Shown here piece by piece: positions 1 to 3,969 of a stretch of 7,505 nucleotides of DNA. Numbering within the stretch: the stretch's first letter is position 1; every line of letters begins with the position of its first letter. This DNA comes from Gemmatimonadales bacterium (GTDB lineage Bacteria > Gemmatimonadota > Gemmatimonadetes > Gemmatimonadales > GWC2-71-9): assembly GCA_004525055.1 (NCBI GenBank), contig SPDF01000065.1:1-7505 (forward strand), given 5' to 3'. Position numbers and translations under genes: made by a program. The notes beneath the pieces were generated by a model. It searched no databases, had not been told where the DNA came from, and was given only the letters and a program-made list of their open reading frames with translations.

Positions 1-105
1 AAGCTACTCTGGTCGCCACCCACCGTCAACGAGTGTCGCGTGCAGGCGGAGTTCCTCCGCCTGCACGCGACACTCGTTGACGGTGGGTGGCGACCAGAGT
101 AGCTT
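1..105. repeat. Giant perfect inverted repeat (51-bp arms, 3-nt loop)
   Basis: Bases 1-51 are the exact reverse complement of bases 55-105, separated only by TTC (52-54). I found no mismatch along the 51-bp arms. The left arm starts at the first base of the window, so the repeat may continue beyond it. The right arm runs directly into the Rex operator and contains the likely rex promoter; the left arm therefore carries a mirror copy of the same promoter facing outward. A 51-bp perfect stem with a 3-nt loop is unstable in living cells. Its position at the extreme edge is what a fold-back assembly or amplification artefact at a contig end looks like. The alternative is a genuine cruciform-forming element or long RNA hairpin. 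The repeat itself is certain; its biological reality is not. Confidence 0.95.
77..105 (+). promoter_or_regulatory. Probable sigma70-type promoter of rex
   Basis: TTGACG at 77-82 matches the -35 consensus at 5 of 6 positions. A 17-bp spacer (83-99) leads to TAGCTT at 100-105, which matches the -10 consensus at 3 of 6. Transcription would start near 111-113, inside the Rex operator, which is where a repressor would block it. The 5' UTR would be only about 20 nt. The -10 box is weak, so the call rests mainly on the spacing and on the operator position. Confidence 0.5.
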
Positions 106-122
106 TGTGAAACATTTCACAA
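105..122. promoter_or_regulatory. Rex operator (ROP box)
   Basis: TTGTGAAACATTTCACAA is an 18-bp site with perfect 8-bp arms and agrees fully with the known Rex consensus TTGTGAA-N4-TTCACAA. It ends 10 bp before the rex start codon and covers the predicted transcription start. Rex without bound NADH binds such sites and represses; a high NADH/NAD+ ratio releases it. The site therefore predicts negative autoregulation of rex and of the coupled downstream exonuclease gene. No second copy of the site was seen in the window. Confidence 0.93.
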
Positions 123-132
123 TGCTAGGTCA

Positions 133-756
133 ATGCGGAAAATTGCAGACAGCACCGTCCGACGACTCTCGCTCTATCTCCGATTCCTGGAGGAGTTCGA
201 GGGGCAGGGCATCGAAACCATCAGTTCCGGGGCCCTCGCCGGGCGCGGGGGAACCACGTCTGCGCAGGTGCGGAAGGATCTCTCGTTCTTCGGGTCGTTC
301 GGGAAGCGCGGACTCGGTTATTCCGTGCCCGAGCTGGTGCAGGCCCTCCACCAGATCCTTGGCCTGACGCGGCACTACCGCGTGGCACTGATCGGCGCCG
401 GGAAGATCGGCAGCGCGCTGGTGGAGAACCGAGGCTTCCGGCGCCGGGGCTTCGATTTCGTGGCGATCTTCGATCGCGATCCCGCCAAGATCGGGCGCGC
501 GCTCGGCGGCGTGCAAGTGGAGGATGTGGCGCAACTCGAGGCGAGCCTCACCCGAACCCACGCGGATATCGCCGTCCTGGTCACACCGCCCGAAGTCGCA
601 CAGTCGGTGGCCGACCGCCTCGTTCACCTCGGCATCAAGTCAATCCTGAACTTCGCACCGCTCCAGCTGGTGGTCCCGGCCAATGTCACCGTCAAGACCG
701 TCAACCTCGCGCTCGAGCTCGAGGCGCTGGCCTACCATCTCGCCAACCCGAACTGA
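133..756 (+). CDS. rex: Redox-sensing transcriptional repressor Rex
   Basis: This 207-residue protein has the length and layout of Rex, a dimeric repressor that reads the NADH/NAD+ ratio and controls fermentation and respiration genes. The N-terminal winged helix covers about residues 1-80, with the typical segments KIADSTVRRLSLYLRFLEE and TSAQVRKDLSFFGSFGKRG (recognition helix and wing). A Rossmann NAD(H) domain follows, with the glycine loop GAGKIG at 88-93 and an acidic residue after the second strand (FVAIFD, D114) that favours NAD(H) over NADP(H). The C-terminal helix, after about residue 187, is the domain-swapped dimer helix of the family. The ATG at 133 is preceded only by a weak AGG (127-129), set close to the start. 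A perfect Rex operator lies 10 bp upstream, so the gene is very likely autoregulated. Identity is secure from family motifs. Confidence 0.96.
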   Translation: MRKIADSTVRRLSLYLRFLEEFEGQGIETISSGALAGRGGTTSAQVRKDLSFFGSFGKRGLGYSVPELVQALHQILGLTRHYRVALIGAGKIGSALVENRGFRRRGFDFVAIFDRDPAKIGRALGGVQVEDVAQLEASLTRTHADIAVLVTPPEVAQSVADRLVHLGIKSILNFAPLQLVVPANVTVKTVNLALELEALAYHLANPN

Positions 757-1563
757 GTGAGCGGACTCACCGTCCATCCGACCTCGACGCTGGCTGACCG
801 CGCCCTCGCGCTGTTAGCTGCCGGGCCGGCCGACGCGGTCGTGCTGGCCCGCGATGTCATGGGCCTCGCCGCGGCGCCACCCGCGGTGGCTGCCCGCCTC
901 GCGGTGGCCCTGCTCGGTTCGGATCCCCGGGTGCGCCAGCTCGACGACGGACGATGGGTGCTGGCGGGAGGGGCACAGAGGTCCCCACTGCTGTCGGCCT
1001 GCACCTTTGCCGTCGTCGACGTCGAGACCACCGGTATGCGCGCCGCCGGGGATGACCGGGTGACGGACATCGCGGTGGTGCTGGTGCAGGGAGACCGGGT
1101 CGAGTTGGTCTACGACTCCCTGATCAACCCGGGCTGCCCGATTGCCCCGCAGATCACCGTACTCACCGGCATCACCGACGCGATGGTCGCCGATGCGCCG
1201 ACATTTGACATGGCCGCGGACGCGATTCTCGCGGCGCTGGCCGGCCGGGTCTTCGTGGCGCACAACGTCCGGTTCGACTGGAGTTTCGTTGACGCAGAAC
1301 TTCGGCGGAACCGGGGACTCTCGCTCGATGGCCCGCGCCTCTGCACCGTCAAGATGTCGCGCCGCTTGATCCACGGCCTCACCTCGCACGCGCTCGATCA
1401 CGTCACGGCGCACTTCAATCTCGACAACGGCAGCCGGCACCGGGCGGCAGGGGATGCGCTGGTGACGGCGGAGATCCTGCGGAGGTTGTTGGCCATGGCT
1501 GTGGGTCAGGGAGCCAACACTCTCGACGATCTTGAGCAGTTGCTTTCGCGCCGGACCCGCTAG
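757..1563 (+). CDS. DEDDh-family 3'-5' exonuclease (DnaQ-like)
   Basis: The 268-residue product carries all DEDDh exonuclease motifs, which bind two metal ions: Exo I VVDVETTG (D88, E90), Exo II AHNVRFD (N170, D174) and Exo III HRAAGD (H228, D233). It should remove nucleotides from 3' ends of DNA or RNA, as the DNA polymerase III epsilon subunit and related nucleases do. Residues 1-75 form a separate N-terminal part with helix-rich sequence ending in a DDGRWVLA strand, which resembles a small winged-helix DNA-binding module; that is inference. The GTG start at 757 follows the rex TGA with no gap (TGAGTG) and has no Shine-Dalgarno sequence, which suggests translation by re-initiation and shared transcription with rex. 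I see no polymerase, UvrC-like or helicase domain. Whether it proofreads replication or acts in repair or RNA turnover cannot be told from sequence. Confidence 0.9.
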   Translation: MSGLTVHPTSTLADRALALLAAGPADAVVLARDVMGLAAAPPAVAARLAVALLGSDPRVRQLDDGRWVLAGGAQRSPLLSACTFAVVDVETTGMRAAGDDRVTDIAVVLVQGDRVELVYDSLINPGCPIAPQITVLTGITDAMVADAPTFDMAADAILAALAGRVFVAHNVRFDWSFVDAELRRNRGLSLDGPRLCTVKMSRRLIHGLTSHALDHVTAHFNLDNGSRHRAAGDALVTAEILRRLLAMAVGQGANTLDDLEQLLSRRTR

Positions 1564-1585
1564 CTTCCCGCGGCCCCGCTGGTTT

Positions 1586-1633
1586 CCGGCCTCCCGGCCT
1601 CCCGGCCTCCCTGCCTCGCTGCCTCCCCGCCTA
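1586..1633. repeat. Six tandem 8-bp repeats (CCGGCCTC type)
   Basis: Three perfect copies of CCGGCCTC (1586-1593, 1594-1601, 1602-1609) are followed by three decayed copies: CCTGCCTC, GCTGCCTC and CCCGCCTA. The array fills most of the 79-bp gap between the exonuclease and hydrolase genes. On the + strand it is almost purely C, T and G, with a pyrimidine bias. The three exact copies suggest recent slippage expansion. The array could tune spacing upstream of the hydrolase promoter or start, or be neutral. Confidence 0.9.
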
Positions 1634-1637
1634 TCTT
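1632..1637 (+). promoter_or_regulatory. Possible -10 box for a leaderless hydrolase mRNA
   Basis: TATCTT matches the -10 consensus TATAAT at 4 of 6 positions and ends 5 nt before the ATG at 1643. Transcription would then begin at or next to the A of the start codon, giving a leaderless mRNA, which would explain the missing Shine-Dalgarno sequence. No convincing -35 box lies 16-18 bp upstream, where the octamer array sits, so this remains a weak call. Confidence 0.25.
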
Positions 1638-1642
1638 CCGTC

Positions 1643-2548
1643 ATGCCCCTGACCCACTCCTTCTCCATCGGCGCCTTCCGCTGCCACACCCTGGAAGCCG
1701 GCCTCCAGCGCCTCGACGGTGGGGCGATGTTCGGCGTGGTGCCGCGGACGCTCTGGACCCGTCGCGCCGAGCCGGACGACCGGAACCGGATCCCGCTGGC
1801 GATGCGCTGCCTGCTGGTGGAGCATCCCGACGGCCTGGTGCTCATCGACACTGGGCTCGGCAATAAGGAGGAACGGAAGTTCCTCGACATCTACGGCGTT
1901 GAGAACGCCGGATCTCCGGGGCCCACCCAGCTGGAGGATGCCCTCCGGGAGCTGGGCCACCGTCCCCGCGACATTAGGTGGGTGATCAACACGCATCTGC
2001 ACTTCGACCACGCCGGAGGGAATACCACGGAGGAGGCGGTGCCGGGGGCTGGTCGTGATCTGAAACCGACCTTTCCGAACGCCACCTATGTCGTGCAGCG
2101 GGGTGAACTCGAGTTTGCGCGGCACACCAACGAGCGGACCCGCGCCAGTTACCTGCCGCCGAACTTCGAGCCGGTGGACCGGGCGCACCAATGGAACCTG
2201 CTGGAGGGTGCCGGGGAGATCCTCCCTGGCATCAGTGCCCGGCTGACTCCTGGTCACGTGCCGTGGCACCAGTCGATCATGCTGACCTCCGGGGGCGAAA
2301 CCGGGGTCTTCCTGGGTGACCTGATCCCCACCACCGCCCACATGCCCCTTCCCTGGATCATGGGGTACGATCTGGAGCCTCTCCGGACGCTTGAGTCCCG
2401 CCGGGCCCTCCTGCAGGAGGCTGTCTCGGGGGGGTGGCAGCTGATCTTCGAGCACGATCCGCGGGTCGCCATGGGTCGGCTGGTGAAGGGTGAGGCAGGG
2501 GCGGATCTCGCCGATGAGGTCCTGGCCCCCAAACCGGGGCGCGCTTGA
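1643..2548 (+). CDS. Metallo-beta-lactamase-fold metal-dependent hydrolase
   Basis: This 301-residue protein has the complete dinuclear metal site of the superfamily: HLHFDH (H118, H120, D122, H123), TPGH (H205), GD (D226) and a late EHD histidine (H271). The wording TPGHVPWHQS resembles the lactonase-like branch that includes N-acyl-homoserine lactonases, but the branch also holds many uncharacterised hydrolases, so the substrate is unknown. There is no signal peptide or membrane segment, so it is probably cytoplasmic. The ATG at 1643 was chosen because the upstream in-frame sequence overlaps the exonuclease gene and then translates the octamer repeat into low-complexity Pro/Ser-rich sequence. 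No ribosome binding site is visible before it. It may be read from the rex promoter or from its own. Its stop codon overlaps the -35 box of the infC promoter. Confidence 0.9.
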   Translation: MPLTHSFSIGAFRCHTLEAGLQRLDGGAMFGVVPRTLWTRRAEPDDRNRIPLAMRCLLVEHPDGLVLIDTGLGNKEERKFLDIYGVENAGSPGPTQLEDALRELGHRPRDIRWVINTHLHFDHAGGNTTEEAVPGAGRDLKPTFPNATYVVQRGELEFARHTNERTRASYLPPNFEPVDRAHQWNLLEGAGEILPGISARLTPGHVPWHQSIMLTSGGETGVFLGDLIPTTAHMPLPWIMGYDLEPLRTLESRRALLQEAVSGGWQLIFEHDPRVAMGRLVKGEAGADLADEVLAPKPGRA

Positions 2549-2573
2549 CATAATCGGCTGTCCTGTCTAGACT
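2545..2573 (+). promoter_or_regulatory. Strong promoter of the infC-rplT-pheT cluster
   Basis: TTGACA (2545-2550, perfect -35 match), a 17-bp spacer and TAGACT (2568-2573, 4 of 6 matches to -10) form a good sigma70-type promoter. Transcription should start near 2580. The first four bases of the -35 box coincide with the end of the hydrolase gene (its TGA is 2546-2548), so the two units abut with no spacer. Confidence 0.75.
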
Positions 2574-2683
2574 TTGCGCACTTGAAGCGGGGGAATATCC
2601 CCCCACCCTGAGCCCGGCAGAGCGCCGGCGTGAACGGGTCCCGAGGTCGTCAGCCGGCAGAGTTCTTCCGCCGTGGCGCACGT

Positions 2684-2721
2684 GGACATCCGTCATCTCA
2701 GGATGTCCTTTTTCTTTTTTT
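2684..2721 (+). terminator. Intrinsic terminator / attenuator upstream of infC
   Basis: GGACATCC (2684-2691) pairs perfectly with GGATGTCC (2701-2708) around a 9-nt loop. It is followed at once by TTTTTCTTTTTTT (2709-2721), a 13-nt tract with a single C, which stands out in this GC-rich DNA. It lies downstream of the infC promoter and 16 nt before the infC start codon, so it cannot simply terminate the preceding hydrolase gene without also blocking infC. Conditional termination (attenuation) is therefore the natural reading. Confidence 0.85.
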
Positions 2722-2725
2722 GGCC

Positions 2726-2730
2726 GGAGG
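2726..2730 (+). promoter_or_regulatory. Shine-Dalgarno sequence that sets the infC start
   Basis: GGAGG lies 7 nt before the CTG at 2738 and 4 nt after the U-rich tract of the terminator. This is ideal spacing for that CTG. No in-frame ATG, GTG or TTG is close enough to use it: in-frame GTT at 2732 is too near, and the only upstream in-frame GTG (2630) would translate the terminator. Confidence 0.8.
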
Positions 2731-2737
2731 CGTTCCA

Positions 2738-3256
2738 CTGTCCACAGACCGCGACAAGCGCGTACGCGTCAACCGTCAGATCCGGATCAGTCCGGTGCGG
2801 GTGATCACGGCAGAGGGTGAGCAGCTCGGTGTACTTCCGATCGAGGAGGCGCTCGCCGCCGCTCAGGATCGGGGACTCGATTTGGTCGAAGTGGCGCCCA
2901 CGGCCCGACCACCGGTCGTCAAGATCATGGACTACGGCAAGTTCAAGTTTGAAGAGGCCAAGGCGGCGCGCGCGGCCAAGAAGAAACAGCACGTGATCCT
3001 ACTGAAGGAAGTGAAGTACCGGCCCGGCATCGATGATCACGATTTTGATTTCAAGACCCGCCACGCCCGCGAGTTTCTGGGCGACGGCAACAAGGTCAAG
3101 GTGACGCTGATGTTCCGGGGCCGCCAACTGGCTCACATCGACTTGGGCCGCGCCGTGCTCGACCGGGTGGTCGCCGCCCTGGCTGATGTTGGCAAGGTCG
3201 AGATGGATGCCAAGCTCGAAGGCCGCAATATGACGATGGTGATCGCGCCCAAGTAG
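2738..3256 (+). CDS. infC: Translation initiation factor IF-3, CTG start
   Basis: With a CTG start the product has 172 residues, the normal IF3 length. IF3 binds the 30S subunit, checks the start codon and initiator tRNA, and keeps 30S apart from 50S. The N-domain opens with STDRDKRVRVNRQIRISPVRVI, followed by the family motif DYGKFKFE (about 65-72), a lysine/alanine-rich linker (about 73-84) and the C-domain (about 85-172) with KVTLMFRGRQ and the end GRNMTMVIAPK. The CTG at 2738 was chosen for its ideal distance from GGAGG and because family homology starts right after it. Non-canonical infC start codons (AUU in E. coli) let IF3 repress its own translation, because IF3 discriminates against such starts; the CTG here fits that mechanism. 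A longer form starting at GTG 2630 would translate the terminator and lacks a ribosome binding site. Confidence 0.93.
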   Translation: MSTDRDKRVRVNRQIRISPVRVITAEGEQLGVLPIEEALAAAQDRGLDLVEVAPTARPPVVKIMDYGKFKFEEAKAARAAKKKQHVILLKEVKYRPGIDDHDFDFKTRHAREFLGDGNKVKVTLMFRGRQLAHIDLGRAVLDRVVAALADVGKVEMDAKLEGRNMTMVIAPK

Positions 3257-3285
3257 GGGCGCATGATTCGAAAGGGTAGCGCGTT

Positions 3286-3480
3286 ATGCCAAAGATGAAG
3301 ACCAAGCGGGCCGCCATGAAGCGGTTCAAGAAGACCGGGACGGGGAAGCTGAAGCGCTTCCACGCCAATCACAGCCACATTCTGACCAAGAAGAGTCGGA
3401 AGCGGAAGAACAAGCTAAAGAAGCCGGCCTACGTGAGTTCGGCCGACTTCCCACGCGTCAGCCGCCTCCTCCAGGCGTAA
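3286..3480 (+). CDS. rpmI: 50S ribosomal protein bL35
   Basis: This very basic 64-residue protein has the expected bL35 length. It begins MPKMKTKRAAMKRFKKTGTGKLKR and contains the typical HSHILTKKSRKRK stretch at about residues 29-41. bL35 is a small structural protein of the large ribosomal subunit. AAAGGG (3271-3276) lies 9 nt before the ATG and serves as ribosome binding site. The gene sits 29 nt after infC and 10 nt before rplT in the standard order of this operon, and should be covered by the same leader control. I see no CxxC zinc motif, as expected for this protein. Confidence 0.96.
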   Translation: MPKMKTKRAAMKRFKKTGTGKLKRFHANHSHILTKKSRKRKNKLKKPAYVSSADFPRVSRLLQA

Positions 3481-3490
3481 GGGAGATACC

Positions 3491-3874
3491 ATGCCTCGCG
3501 TAAAGAACGGTCCCGCGCATCACGCCCGGAAGAAGAAGATCATGAAAGCCGCCAAGGGTGGCTTTCAGTCGCGCAGCAAGCTGTACAAGGCAGCGAAGGA
3601 GAATGTCGAGCGCGGCCTGGCCTACGCGTACCGCGACCGGCGCAAGAAGAAGGGCGAGTTCCGCGCGCTCTGGATCACGCGCATCAACGCCGCGGCCCGG
3701 CAGCACGGCCTCAGCTACAGCCGGCTGATGGACGCCCTGAAGCGCGCCGGCGTCGAGGTGAACCGCAAGGTGCTCGCCGATCTGGCGGTGCGGGACGCCG
3801 ATGCCTTTGCGGCGATCGCCGAGGTGGCCAAGGCGCAGGTCGCCAAGGCCGAGGTCCTCAAGGCCGCGAGCTAA
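3491..3874 (+). CDS. rplT: 50S ribosomal protein bL20
   Basis: The 127-residue product carries the bL20 signatures: the basic N-terminal arm MPRVKNGPAHHARKKKIMKAAKG, YAYRDRR (45-51), LWITRINAAAR (60-70) and RKVLADLAV (92-100). bL20 binds 23S rRNA early in 50S assembly. In E. coli and Bacillus it also binds its own mRNA to repress the operon, which makes it the first candidate ligand for the leader upstream of infC. GGGAGA (3481-3486) immediately after the rpmI stop is the ribosome binding site. Compared with the roughly 118-residue E. coli protein it has a short Ala/Lys-rich C-terminal extension (about 114-127). Confidence 0.97.
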   Translation: MPRVKNGPAHHARKKKIMKAAKGGFQSRSKLYKAAKENVERGLAYAYRDRRKKKGEFRALWITRINAAARQHGLSYSRLMDALKRAGVEVNRKVLADLAVRDADAFAAIAEVAKAQVAKAEVLKAAS

Positions 3875-3901
3875 CCGCCGCGCTCTCGGGCTCGGTCGCG
3901 C

Positions 3902-3934
3902 GTGGGGCCGGTCGCCATGCGCGGCCGGCCCCAC
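3902..3934 (+). terminator. GC-rich hairpin between rplT and pheS, possible weak terminator
   Basis: GTGGGGCCGG (3902-3911) pairs perfectly with CCGGCCCCAC (3925-3934). Inside the 13-nt loop CGC-CAT-GCG (3913-3921) can form a further 3-bp stem. Only AGTCGTTTCC follows, so there is no proper U tract. It could pause or partly terminate RNA polymerase, protect the 3' end of a processed infC-rpmI-rplT mRNA, or lower pheST expression relative to ribosomal proteins. It is the main feature of the 95-bp rplT-pheS gap, in which no promoter was recognised. Confidence 0.55.
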
Positions 3935-3969
3935 AGTCGTTTCCATCCCCTGTTACCACCGGATTCGCC

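Larger units (their letters stand above)
2580..2737 (+). promoter_or_regulatory. Structured 5' leader of infC, putative attenuation leader
   Basis: About 158 nt lie between the predicted transcription start and the infC start. Visible elements are a GGGGG-AATAT-CCCCC hairpin (2589-2603), a CCGGC-AGAGC-GCCGG hairpin (2614-2628), a small CGTG-GCG-CACG hairpin (2672-2682) and the intrinsic terminator (2684-2721). CCGGCAGAG occurs twice, at 2614-2622 and 2654-2662. CCTGAG (2607-2612) is complementary to CTCAGG (2697-2702), which spans the terminator loop and the first bases of its 3' arm, so it is a possible though short antiterminator contact. In Bacillus the infC-rpmI-rplT leader is terminated when bL20 binds it, and E. 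coli bL20 represses translation of its own operon. A similar autogenous role here is inference from position and layout. No leader peptide rich in Phe codons and no T-box-like sequence was found. Confidence 0.6.

Noticed and set aside
77..367. A 96-codon + strand frame starting in the hairpin
   Set aside because: It overlaps the Rex operator and rex in another frame, is Ser/Arg/Pro-rich and resembles no protein family.
814..1890. A 358-codon open frame on the minus strand
   Set aside because: It runs through the antisense of the exonuclease, the octamer repeat and the start of the hydrolase. The low-complexity GREAG-type stretch is only the repeat translated.
1643..2548. Assigning the hydrolase as an N-acyl-homoserine lactonase
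   Set aside because: The TPGH-x3-HQS wording is shared by many metallo-beta-lactamase-fold hydrolases. There is no quorum-sensing gene nearby and substrate cannot be read from the motifs.
2582..2611. A possible leaderless leader peptide from TTG 2582 (9 codons, with three consecutive Pro codons)
   Set aside because: It has no ribosome binding site and a TTG start. Its proline run follows simply from the C-rich hairpin arm, and it has no Phe codons that would link it to pheST control.
2630..2737. An N-terminal extension of IF3 from GTG 2630
   Set aside because: It would translate the terminator stem and U tract, has no ribosome binding site and does not look like IF3. The CTG at 2738 fits spacing and homology.
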